DNA from: Castellaniella hirudinis
GTDB taxonomy: Bacteria; Pseudomonadota; Gammaproteobacteria; Burkholderiales; Burkholderiaceae_B
Reading direction: 5' to 3'
Assembly (NCBI RefSeq): GCF_042651965.1
Contig: NZ_JBHSDY010000011.1
Span: forward strand, 62,001-126,000
Length of the DNA: 64,000 bases
Of this stretch, positions 28,989 to 39,410 are shown one piece after another. The notes beneath the pieces are model-generated. The model was given only the letters and a program-made list of their open reading frames with translations, did no database searches and was not told the origin of the DNA. Both the position numbers and the translations under genes were made by a program. Within the stretch, counting starts at the first letter, position 1. The number at the start of each line of letters is the position of its first letter.

Positions 28989-31757
28989 TCAGCGGTCCTG
29001 CTTGCGAAGGAGGGCGATGGCCGCGCCCAGGATGACCGGAATGGACAGCATCATGGGCCAGATCGAGGGCCAGAGATCCTGGAATTCCAGCGCCTTGTTG
29101 AAGATGCCCCGGCTGATGGTGAACATATGGGCGGCCGGGTAGATCTGGCCGACGATCCAGCCGGGGCCTTCCAGCGAACTGACCGGGTCCATCAGGCCCG
29201 AGAACTGGATGGCCGGGAGCAAGGTGGCGATCATGGTGAAGAACATGGCGGCGATCTGGCTGCGCGTCAGGGCCGAGGCCAGCAGGCCCAGGCCGGTGGA
29301 GGCCAGGCAATACAGGACGCCGGTCAAGGCCAGGGTGGCGAGGCTGCCCTTGATCGGCACGTCGAAGACCGTGATCGACAGCAGGCACATGGCCGCGAAA
29401 TTCAGCAGCGCCAGGCCGATGTAGGGAATCTGCTTGCCCAGCAGGAATTCCGTGCGCGTCACCGGGGTGACGTACAGATTGATGATCGAACCGACCTCTT
29501 TTTCGCGCACCACGGCCAGAGCCGTCAGCATGGCCGGCAGCATCATCAACAGCAGCGGGATGACCACGGGCACCATGGCCGGCAGGCTGCGCACGTCCGG
29601 GTTGTAGCGAAAGCGCGTTTCCAGCGCCGCCGGCGCGGCGGCGGATGCGCCCAGGCGTTCCAGGGCCTGCTGCGCCAGCCATTGCTGGTGCATGCCCTGG
29701 ACGTAGCCTTTGACGGTCTCGGCGCGCTGCGGCATGGCGCCGTCGATCCAGGCGCCGATCTCGGTGGTGCGCCCGCGCAGCAGATCACGGCCGAAACCGG
29801 GCGGAATTTCGAGCGCCAGGGACAGTTCGCCGCTGCGCATGCGGCGGTCCATATCGGCTTCGTCCAGGATAGGGGGATGTTCGACGAAATAGCGCGAGCC
29901 CGACAGGTTCAGCGCATAGTCGCGGCTGAGCGTGCTCTGATCCCGGTCCAGCACCCCGAAGCTCAGGTTTTCCACGTCCAGGCTGATGCCAAAGCCCATG
30001 ACGCACATCAGCACCAGGGAACCCAGCAGCGCCAGCGTGCCGCGCACCGGATCGCGCAGCAGCTCCATGGCTTCGCGCTGCGTGGTGCTGAACAGGCGGG
30101 CGAGGCTGAAGGAGGGCATGCGGCGTGCGGCGGGCGCTTCGCCGTCCGGGGCTCGGCCCGCCGTCCCGGACGCGGCAGGCGCCTCGGGCGCTTCGGACGT
30201 CTCTTCGGGGGCTCCGCCGGCTTCCAGCAGATAGCCGATGAAGGCTTCTTCCAGGGTGGCGGCGCCGCGCCGGCGCACCAGTTCGGCCGGCCTGTCGCTG
30301 TCGAGCACGCGGCCGGCGTGCATCATGGACATGCGGTCGCAGCGCTCGGCCTCGTTCATGAAGTGGGTGGAAATGAAGATCGTCACCCGGTCGCGCCGCG
30401 ACAGCGTGATCAGCAGGCGCCAGAATTCGTCGCGGGCGATGGGATCCACGCCCGAGGTCGGTTCGTCCAGGATCAGCAGTTCCGGCTTGTGCACCATGGC
30501 CACGGCCAGCGACAGGCGCTGGCGGATGCCCAGCGGCAGGCTGTCGGGCAGCGCGTCCTGCACCTCGCCCAGGCCGAAACGCGCCACCATGGCCTGGACG
30601 CGCTCGGCGATGCGGTCGGGCGCGACGTGGAACAGGCGGGCGTGCAGGACCAGGTTCTGGCGCACCGTCAGTTCGCTGTAGAGCGAGAAGGCCTGCGACA
30701 TGTACCCGACCCGGCGGCGCACGTCCAGATCGTCGGGGTCGATCTCGCGGCCGAACAGCCAGGCCCGGCCTTCGCTGGCGGGCAGCAGGCCGGTCAGCAT
30801 CTTCATGGTGGTGGACTTGCCGCAGCCGTTGGAGCCCAGGAAGCCGAAGATCTCGCCCCGGCGGATGCGGAAGTCGACGTGGTCCACGGCCACGAAGTCG
30901 CCAAAACGCATGGTCAGGCCCTGGGCTTCGATGGCGATGTCCTCGGCGCCCTCGTCGGGCAGCGGCGGGATGTCCACGGGCGCATAGCCTGCGCGCTTGG
31001 CGGCCGGCAGCAGATGGATGAACGCCGATTCCAGCGAGGCTTGTCCCGTGGCCTGCAACAGTTCGGCGGGTGTGCCGGTGGACAGGACGCGGCCTTCGTC
31101 CATGGCCACCAGCCAGTCGAAGCGCTGGGCTTCGTCCATGTAGGCGGTGGCGACGATCACGCTCATGGCGCCGCCCTGGGACGAGCCGGCGCGGATGCGG
31201 GCGATCAGGTCCCAGAACTGGGCGCGGGCCAGGGGGTCCACTCCGGTCGTCGGCTCGTCCAGAATCAGGAAGTCGGGGTCGTGGATCAGGGCGCAGCACA
31301 GGCTGAGCTTCTGCTTCATGCCGCCCGACAGCTTGCCGGCCGGGCGCGCCAGGAAGGGGTGCAGCCCGGTGCTGCGGGTCAGGCTGTCGATCCGCCGCCG
31401 CCGCTCGGCGGCGCCGTGGCCGAACAGCCGCGCAAAGAATTGCAGGTTTTCTTCGACCGAAAGGGTCGGATAGAGGTTTTTCCCCAGCCCTTGCGGCATG
31501 TAGGCGATGCGCGGGCAGGTCCGGTCGCGGTGGCTGCGTGCCGTCATGTCGCCGCCCAGGACTTCGACCCGGCCGTCCTGGATGATCCGGGCGCCGGCCA
31601 GGATCGAGAGCAGGGTGGACTTGCCCACCCCGTCCGGGCCGATCAGGCCGATCATGCGGCCGGCCGGGATGTCGAGGTCGATGTGATCCAGCGCCAGGGT
31701 CTTGCCATAGCGGTGACTGAGGCCCTGGACCCGGGCGACGAGCGCATCCTGCGTCAT
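28989..31757 (-). CDS. fused double-ATPase ABC exporter with permease domain (RbbA/YhiH-like)
   Basis: A 922-residue exporter subunit with two ATPase domains and one ABC-2 permease domain. NBD1 has Walker A GPDGVGKST (40-48), signature KLSGGMKQK and Walker B FLILDEPTTGVDP. NBD2 has Walker A GSNGCGKST (308-316) and Walker B LLILDEPTSGVDP, with a divergent signature LPLGIRQRL. After an Ala/Pro/Glu-rich linker (~510-550) comes the permease domain with a large extracytoplasmic part and C-terminal helices. This is the architecture of E. coli YhiH/RbbA. Together with the HlyD, YhhJ-like and outer-membrane proteins it forms a complete tripartite exporter. The cargo is unknown. Confidence 0.92.
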   Translation of the reverse strand: MTQDALVARVQGLSHRYGKTLALDHIDLDIPAGRMIGLIGPDGVGKSTLLSILAGARIIQDGRVEVLGGDMTARSHRDRTCPRIAYMPQGLGKNLYPTLSVEENLQFFARLFGHGAAERRRRIDSLTRSTGLHPFLARPAGKLSGGMKQKLSLCCALIHDPDFLILDEPTTGVDPLARAQFWDLIARIRAGSSQGGAMSVIVATAYMDEAQRFDWLVAMDEGRVLSTGTPAELLQATGQASLESAFIHLLPAAKRAGYAPVDIPPLPDEGAEDIAIEAQGLTMRFGDFVAVDHVDFRIRRGEIFGFLGSNGCGKSTTMKMLTGLLPASEGRAWLFGREIDPDDLDVRRRVGYMSQAFSLYSELTVRQNLVLHARLFHVAPDRIAERVQAMVARFGLGEVQDALPDSLPLGIRQRLSLAVAMVHKPELLILDEPTSGVDPIARDEFWRLLITLSRRDRVTIFISTHFMNEAERCDRMSMMHAGRVLDSDRPAELVRRRGAATLEEAFIGYLLEAGGAPEETSEAPEAPAASGTAGRAPDGEAPAARRMPSFSLARLFSTTQREAMELLRDPVRGTLALLGSLVLMCVMGFGISLDVENLSFGVLDRDQSTLSRDYALNLSGSRYFVEHPPILDEADMDRRMRSGELSLALEIPPGFGRDLLRGRTTEIGAWIDGAMPQRAETVKGYVQGMHQQWLAQQALERLGASAAAPAALETRFRYNPDVRSLPAMVPVVIPLLLMMLPAMLTALAVVREKEVGSIINLYVTPVTRTEFLLGKQIPYIGLALLNFAAMCLLSITVFDVPIKGSLATLALTGVLYCLASTGLGLLASALTRSQIAAMFFTMIATLLPAIQFSGLMDPVSSLEGPGWIVGQIYPAAHMFTISRGIFNKALEFQDLWPSIWPMMLSIPVILGAAIALLRKQDR

Positions 31758-31761
31758 GGGC

Positions 31762-32835
31762 TTACCCGGGCAGGCGGACGGTCAGGCTGTCGGGCCAGGG
31801 CTGCGTGGCGTCGGTGCGTATCCAGGCGACACCGGGCAGTCCGGTCTTGACCTGTTCCAGGTGCTTTTTCAGCAGGTCCCTGGGCAGGCGCGCCTTGACG
31901 CGGAACATGAGCTTTTGACGCTCGCTGGCCGTTTCCACGGTCTTGGGCGTGAACTGCGACCGGCCGGCGACGAAGGCGATTTCGGCGGGGATGACATATT
32001 CCGGCGCCGCGTCCAGGATGATGCGGACTTCGCTGCCCAGCGCCAGGCGGCCGGCGACGGCTTCGGGCATGAAGAAGGTCATGGTCACGTCGGACAGGTC
32101 CAGCATGTTCAGCACGCGGCCGCCCGCGCCCAGCACTTCGCCCGGCTGCGCGACGCGCAACTGGATGCGGCCGTCGCGCGGGGCTTTGAGGCGGCTGTCT
32201 TCCAGGTCGGCCTGGATGCGTGCCACGGTGGCCTGGGCGGCGGCCACGGCGGATTCGGCGCCGACCCGGTCGGCCTGCGCGGCGGCAACGCCGGCCTGAG
32301 CGGAGATGACCTGGGCTTGCGCAGCGGCCAGGCCCGCCTCGGCGCTGTGCAGCCGGGCCTGGTCATCGTCCAGTTCCTGTCGCGAGGCGCCGCCGCGTTC
32401 AACCAGCGAGCGCGAGCGGTTCAGGCGCTGCCTGGCGGCGAACAGATCGCTTTCGCGTTGCTTGACGACGGCTTGCGCGGCGGCGACGTCGCTTTCCCGC
32501 AGGGCGATCTGGGCCTGGGCGGCGATGGCGGCGTGTTCGGCCTGGCGGTGGCGGGCCCGGGCCTCGTCAAGCTGGGCCTGCAGGGAGTCCGGATTCATCA
32601 GGGCCAGGGTTTGTCCGGCCTGGATGAAATCTCCTTCGTCGACCAGGATCTGCTCGACCCGGCCGGGCAGTTTGGTGGCGATGTCGATTTCGGTCGCTTC
32701 GATGCGGCCGTTGCCCTGCATGAAGCCGGGGCCGGGGCCGCTGTCCCGGGACCAGCGCCAGGCGCCGTAGGCGCCCAGGGCGAGGGCGGCGATCAGGAGA
32801 AGCGGCAGGGGTTTCTTGAGATCGGTCAGGGTCAT
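31762..32835 (-). CDS. HlyD-family membrane fusion protein (YhiI-like)
   Basis: Periplasmic adaptor of 357 residues with an N-terminal anchor (LPLLLIAALALGAYGAW), a biotinyl-lipoyl-like half (GRIEATEIDIATKLPGRVEQILVDEGDFIQAGQTLALM), a long Ala-rich alpha-hairpin (~85-215, repeats such as SAEAGLAAAQAQVISAQAGVAAAQ), and a beta-barrel part (LNMLDLSDVTMTFFMPE, PAEIAFVAGRSQFTPKTVET). The last is typical of the YhiI/YbhG group that pairs with ABC exporters. Its start overlaps the stop of the outer-membrane factor gene by 4 bases, and the ATPase gene begins 4 bases after it. Confidence 0.9.
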   Translation of the reverse strand: MTLTDLKKPLPLLLIAALALGAYGAWRWSRDSGPGPGFMQGNGRIEATEIDIATKLPGRVEQILVDEGDFIQAGQTLALMNPDSLQAQLDEARARHRQAEHAAIAAQAQIALRESDVAAAQAVVKQRESDLFAARQRLNRSRSLVERGGASRQELDDDQARLHSAEAGLAAAQAQVISAQAGVAAAQADRVGAESAVAAAQATVARIQADLEDSRLKAPRDGRIQLRVAQPGEVLGAGGRVLNMLDLSDVTMTFFMPEAVAGRLALGSEVRIILDAAPEYVIPAEIAFVAGRSQFTPKTVETASERQKLMFRVKARLPRDLLKKHLEQVKTGLPGVAWIRTDATQPWPDSLTVRLPG

Positions 32836-34355
32836 GATGCGTGGGGAGCGGTCAGGGTGGAAGGAGTGTCCAGGGGGCGGCCCGCCCCGCCGCCCAGGGC
32901 GGCGTACAGGGCCACCTGGCTGGACAGCCAGGCGCGGCGGATTTCGACCAGTTGCTGCTGGGCGTTCAGCAGGTCGCGCTGGGCGTCCAGGACCTCCAGG
33001 TAGGGCGCGGCGCCGCTGTCATAGCGCAACTGGGCCAGTTCGGCCCGCGCGGCCTGGGTGCGCGCCATGCGGATCTGGACGTCGAGCTGTTCGGCCAGGC
33101 CCTGGCGGGCCGACAAGGCGTCGGCCACTTCGCGGAAGGCGGTCTGGATGCTGCGTTCGTAGGTGGCCACCGCCATGTCGCGGCGGACTTCGGCCACGTC
33201 CAGATTGGCTTGCAGGCGTCCCGCCGTGAAGATCGGGATGCTGATGACCGGGGCGAAGGTCCAGGCCTTGCTGCCGCTTTCGAACAGCCCGTCGAGTTCG
33301 GCGCTGGCCGAGCCGATGCCCGAGGTCAGGGCGATGCGCGGCAGAAAGGCGGCGCGGGCGGCGCCGATCCGGGCATGCGCGGCGCGCAACTGGTATTCGG
33401 CGGCGCGGATGTCCGGGCGGGCCACCAGGACTTCGGACGGCAGGCCGGGTTCCAGCCGGGTCAGGCCGGTGGTGTCCAGATCGACGCTGCGGGTCGGGGC
33501 CGGGCCCGGGTCCGTGCCCGTCAGCAGCGTCAGCGCGTGGGCGGCGGCGGCCCGTTCCTGGCGCAGCCGGACTTGCAGGGACTCGGCCTGGATCAGCAGG
33601 GTGCGCACCTGGGTCAGTTCCAGTTCCGAGGACGAACCGACGGCGGTGCGTTGCTGGAAGATATCCAGCGAGCGTTGGCGGTTGCGCACGGCCTCGTCGG
33701 CCAGGAAGGCGCGCTGGTCCAGTTCCCGCAGCGCCAGCACCGAGTCGGCCACCTGGCGCACCAGCGCCACCTGGACGGCCTGCCGGGCGGCGTCGGTGGC
33801 CAGCCAGTCGTCCAGCGCCGCGTCTTTCAGGTTGCGGATCCGGCTCCAGAAATCGAGCTCCCAGTCGCTCAGGCCGATGCTGGCCTGGTAGCGGGATTGG
33901 ATCTGCGGCTGGCCCGAAAGGTTCAGGTCGCCGGGTGTGCGGCCGCGTTCGGCCTGACCCTGGGCGCCGACCGAGGGCAGCAGGTCGGCGCGCTGGATGC
34001 GGTAGGCGGCTTCGGCTTCGCGCACGCGCAGCGCGGCCAGCCGCAGGTCGCGGTTGTGCTCCAGCGCCAGGCCGATCAGCCGGCGCATGTCGGCGTCCTC
34101 GAAGTAATGGGACCAGTCCAGGTCGCGCAGCGCACGGGCGATGGCGGCCTGGGGTTCAGCCGGAGCGTCGGCCGGCCAGGCGTCGGCCACGGGCAGCGCC
34201 GGGGTTTGCGTTTCGGGGGCCAGGCTGACGCAGGCCGAGAGGGCCAGCAAGACGGCGGCCCCCAGGGTGCGCAGCAGGGGCCGTGCGCCGGTGGCAAAGC
34301 CTGCCTGCCCGCACGCGACGCGGGCAGGCGGATGGAACGAAGGATGCCGGGGCAT
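32832..34355 (-). CDS. NodT-type outer membrane factor lipoprotein
   Basis: Outer-membrane channel protein of the TolC/OprM class, 507 residues. A hydrophobic leader ends in a lipobox-like LLALSACVS (Cys near residue 42). The two repeated OEP domains are seen in LIGLALEHNRDLRLAALRVREAEAAYRIQRADLLPSVGAQGQ and in RPDIRAAEYQLRAAHARIGAARAAFLPRIALTSGIG, plus YERSIQTAFREVADALSARQGL near the C terminus. It is usually the exit duct for RND or MacB-type pumps; here it is only 6 bases behind the PHA synthase gene and overlaps the HlyD gene by 4 bases, so it should serve this ABC exporter. Confidence 0.9.
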   Translation of the reverse strand: MPRHPSFHPPARVACGQAGFATGARPLLRTLGAAVLLALSACVSLAPETQTPALPVADAWPADAPAEPQAAIARALRDLDWSHYFEDADMRRLIGLALEHNRDLRLAALRVREAEAAYRIQRADLLPSVGAQGQAERGRTPGDLNLSGQPQIQSRYQASIGLSDWELDFWSRIRNLKDAALDDWLATDAARQAVQVALVRQVADSVLALRELDQRAFLADEAVRNRQRSLDIFQQRTAVGSSSELELTQVRTLLIQAESLQVRLRQERAAAAHALTLLTGTDPGPAPTRSVDLDTTGLTRLEPGLPSEVLVARPDIRAAEYQLRAAHARIGAARAAFLPRIALTSGIGSASAELDGLFESGSKAWTFAPVISIPIFTAGRLQANLDVAEVRRDMAVATYERSIQTAFREVADALSARQGLAEQLDVQIRMARTQAARAELAQLRYDSGAAPYLEVLDAQRDLLNAQQQLVEIRRAWLSSQVALYAALGGGAGRPLDTPSTLTAPHAS

Positions 34356-34361
34356 GATGAT

Positions 34362-36116
34362 TCAGGTCTCCAATACGTAGCGCCCGGGGGCGTCTTCCAG
34401 AGCAGGGCGGCCGGGGATGCCCAGGGCGGGCGGGGCTTCGGGCGCGCCCGAGCGATCCGCCAGCCAGTGCGACCAGGCCGTCCACCAGGACCCGTCCCGG
34501 ACGGGCGTGGCGGCCATCCAGTCGTCGGGCGACAGAAAGGGATCGCCGGGCTGACGGACGCGGATGCGATAGGTGCGCCGGGGATGGCCGGGTTCGTTGA
34601 CGATGCCGGCGTTGTGGCCGCCGCTGGTCAGGACGAAACTCAGTTCGCCCGGCAGGAACTGGTGCAGCTTGTAGACCGAGCGCCAGGGGGCGACGTGGTC
34701 GGTGACGGTGCCCACGGCAAAGACCGGCAGGCGGATGTCGCCGATCGATACGGGGCGGCCGTCCACGGGGTAGCGGCCGGCGCTCAGATCGTTGTCCAGG
34801 TACAGGCGCTGCAGGTATTGCGAATGCATCCGGGCCGGCATGCGGGTGGTGTCGCCGTTCCAGGCCATCAGGTCGTTGATGGGCCTCCGGTCGCCCAGCA
34901 AGTATTCGTGAATGACGCGCGACCAGAGCAGGTCGTAGGAGCGCAGCATCTGGAAGGCGCCCGCCATCTGGTCCGCGTTGAAATAGCCCTGGCGCTGCAT
35001 CTGCGCTTCCAGCATGTGGACCTGGGCTTCGTCGATGAACAGGCCGAGTTCCCCGGGTTCGCTGAAATCCACCTGGGCCGTGAACAGGCTGATGCTGGCG
35101 AGTCGCGCGTCGCCGTCACGCGCCATGGCCGCCGCTGCGATCGACAGCAGTGTGCCGCCCAGGCAATAGCCGGTGGCGTGGACGCGGCGTTCGGGCTGGA
35201 TGCGCCCGATGGCGTCCAGGGCGGCGAAGAAGCCGTCGCGCAGATAGTCGTCCATGCCCAGCGCGGCGTCCTGGTCGGTGGGGTTCTTCCAGGAGATGCA
35301 GTAGACGGTGTACCCTTGGTCGCGCAGGAATCGGACCAGGGAATTATGGGGCGACAGGTCCAGGATGTAGTACTTCATGATCCAGGCCGGCACCAGCAGG
35401 ACCGGCTCCGGGCGCACGGTCCGGGTGGTGGGTGCGTACTGGATCAGTTCGGCCAGCCGATTGCGCAGCACGACCTTGCCCGGGGTGACGGCTACGTCGC
35501 GCCCGACGCGGAAGGCGTCACCGCCCGCGACCGGCATCCCGGCCTGATGGCGGACGATGTCTTCCAGCAGGTGGCCGCCGCCGCGCAGCAGGTTCATGCC
35601 GTTTTCGGCGCGGGTACGGTCGAGCGCCACCGGATTGGTCCAGAGCTGATTGCCGGGCGACATCATGTCCAGCCACTGGCGCGCCCAGAACGAGATTTGC
35701 TGCGCGTGGTGCGGATCGACGCCGTGCAGGCCGGAGGTGGCTTCCTCCCACCAGGCCTGGGTCAGCAGGAAGCCCTGGTGCAGCAGGTTGTAGGGCCAGC
35801 GGCACCAGGTCGGGTCGCTGAAGCGGCGGTCGCTTTCAGGCGGCGCCACGCAGACCCGGGACGGATCCCCGGCGGCCTTCAAACAATCGTACAGATAGTG
35901 CGCCAGTTCCTGCTGGTGGCGGACGGCCAGGCGCAGCAGTTCGGTCTGCTTGCCTGGCGAGGCGGCCAGGTGCATGGCCCAGTCCAGCCATGCCAGGCTG
36001 AGCGAGGCGGGCGAGAGCGAGGCGAATGCACGCGCCTGGCTGGCGTGGGCATAGTGGTCGGTGGCCTGGGCGGCGGCCCGGGTGTCGATGGCGCGATCCT
36101 TCACGGTTGATGACAT
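34362..36116 (-). CDS. phaC: class I-type polyhydroxyalkanoate synthase, exporter-operon copy
   Basis: PHA synthase of 584 residues, polymerising (R)-3-hydroxyacyl-CoA. The lipase-like box is GYCLGG with nucleophile C318; the catalytic aspartate is in TVTDHVAPW and the histidine in SGGHNAGIVNEPG. Other marks: RPEPVLLVPAWIMKYYILDLSPHNSLVRFLRDQGYTVYCISWKNP. It is longer at the N terminus than the second synthase (540 residues). The ATG at 36116 has a strong AAGGGGGA site. It is the first gene of an operon continuing into an ABC exporter after 6 bases, and shares a palindromic control region with a divergent TetR gene. Confidence 0.92.
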   Translation of the reverse strand: MSSTVKDRAIDTRAAAQATDHYAHASQARAFASLSPASLSLAWLDWAMHLAASPGKQTELLRLAVRHQQELAHYLYDCLKAAGDPSRVCVAPPESDRRFSDPTWCRWPYNLLHQGFLLTQAWWEEATSGLHGVDPHHAQQISFWARQWLDMMSPGNQLWTNPVALDRTRAENGMNLLRGGGHLLEDIVRHQAGMPVAGGDAFRVGRDVAVTPGKVVLRNRLAELIQYAPTTRTVRPEPVLLVPAWIMKYYILDLSPHNSLVRFLRDQGYTVYCISWKNPTDQDAALGMDDYLRDGFFAALDAIGRIQPERRVHATGYCLGGTLLSIAAAAMARDGDARLASISLFTAQVDFSEPGELGLFIDEAQVHMLEAQMQRQGYFNADQMAGAFQMLRSYDLLWSRVIHEYLLGDRRPINDLMAWNGDTTRMPARMHSQYLQRLYLDNDLSAGRYPVDGRPVSIGDIRLPVFAVGTVTDHVAPWRSVYKLHQFLPGELSFVLTSGGHNAGIVNEPGHPRRTYRIRVRQPGDPFLSPDDWMAATPVRDGSWWTAWSHWLADRSGAPEAPPALGIPGRPALEDAPGRYVLET

Positions 36117-36127
36117 AACAATCCCCC

Positions 36128-36149
36128 TTAACGACTTTGTAGTCGATAA
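36128..36149. promoter_or_regulatory. 22-base palindrome, candidate TetR operator
   Basis: Arms TTAACGACT (36128-36136) and AGTCGATAA (36141-36149) around TTGT; the inner CGACT/AGTCG is perfect and only one outer pair mismatches. It starts 11 bases before the phaC ATG and abuts its Shine-Dalgarno sequence, in the 97-base spacer between phaC and the divergent TetR-family gene. Binding here would block both genes. Confidence 0.6.
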
Positions 36150-36213
36150 TTCATGGAGCCGTTATGATGCAGATCAAGAACGCCGCCAGGCTTTTCTTCC
36201 AGAATTCCTTGCC

Positions 36214-36909
36214 ATGCCGAAATTGCCGTCCTCATCCCGATCCGCTGCCGCAGGCCCCGCACAGGACGTCCCGGGCCGCACGCCCAGGAACCGACGCCTG
36301 CCCGCCCATGAACGCCGCGAGCAGATTCTGGATGCGGCTTTGCATGAATTCTCGGAACGCGGCTTTGGCGCCGCGCGAATGGACGACATCGCTGCCCGGG
36401 CCGGCCTGTCCAAGGGCGGCCTGTACGCGCACTTTGGCAGCAAGGACGCCGTGTTCCAGGCGCTGATGCAGCGCATGCTGCTGCCCAGTCTGTTGTTTGA
36501 CGATCGGTCGCCGCAGGCGCCGGCGCGGCTGTCAAGGACGTCGCTGGCGGCCCAGGTGGATGGTTTTCTGGAGGGGGCCTACGCGCGCCTGGAGGATGAT
36601 CGTTTCATCCGCACGCTGCACTTGCTGATTGCCGAAGGGCCGCGCGCGCCGGAGGCCATCGCAGGCTGGCGCGCCGACCATCTGCGCCTGCTGCACGAAC
36701 AGCAGGCCGGCATGCGGCGCGCGGTCGAGAGCGGTGTGATGCGTGACAGCGCATTGACCGAGATGGTGCATCTGATCCATGCCCCGATCCTGCTGGCCGC
36801 TGTCCTGAAAATGCTGCAGGACGATACGCATGTGAGCGGCATCCTGCCCCGGCTGCGGGCGGCGCATCGCCGCCTGCTGCTGGAATTGCTGCCGCCCGAG
36901 TCCGGCTGA
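36214..36909 (+). CDS. TetR-family transcriptional regulator
   Basis: Repressor-type protein; the ATG at 36214 gives 231 residues, and the longer in-frame start at 36061 would overlap phaC and the palindrome. The helix-turn-helix lies at ~30-75 (ERREQILDAALHEFSERGFGAARMDDIAARAGLSKGGLYAHFGSKDAVFQALMQRML). The C-terminal ligand domain is unassigned (RTLHLLIAEGPRAPEAIAGWRADHL). It is divergent from the phaC-exporter operon, which it most likely controls. The inducing ligand could be an acyl-CoA or the exported compound; that is speculation. Confidence 0.85.
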   Translation: MPKLPSSSRSAAAGPAQDVPGRTPRNRRLPAHERREQILDAALHEFSERGFGAARMDDIAARAGLSKGGLYAHFGSKDAVFQALMQRMLLPSLLFDDRSPQAPARLSRTSLAAQVDGFLEGAYARLEDDRFIRTLHLLIAEGPRAPEAIAGWRADHLRLLHEQQAGMRRAVESGVMRDSALTEMVHLIHAPILLAAVLKMLQDDTHVSGILPRLRAAHRRLLLELLPPESG

Positions 36910-36930
36910 GGCCGGTCCGGGTCGGCGTGA

Positions 36931-39291
<2,361 letters not shown>

Positions 39292-39410
39292 GAGTGTCGT
39301 CAAGCAAAGTGCCGGTACAAGCGGCGCATTTTGCCACACCCGACCCGCCGGGCCGGAACGCCTGGCGTATCATCCGGGATTGAACCGCATCCACGCCGCG
39401 CCCCCGCACC

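Noticed and set aside
29000..32000. RbbA-like protein as a ribosome-associated ATPase
   Set aside because: The name comes from E. coli studies; here the full exporter context with HlyD and outer-membrane factor makes export the better reading.
28986..36110. Two long plus-strand frames (954 and 1089 codons) opposite the exporter and phaC genes
   Set aside because: They run across several minus-strand genes with clear motifs; translations are low-complexity and contain no recognisable fold.
36061..36909. 282-codon version of the TetR gene
   Set aside because: It would begin inside phaC and cover the palindrome; the start at 36214 fits the family.
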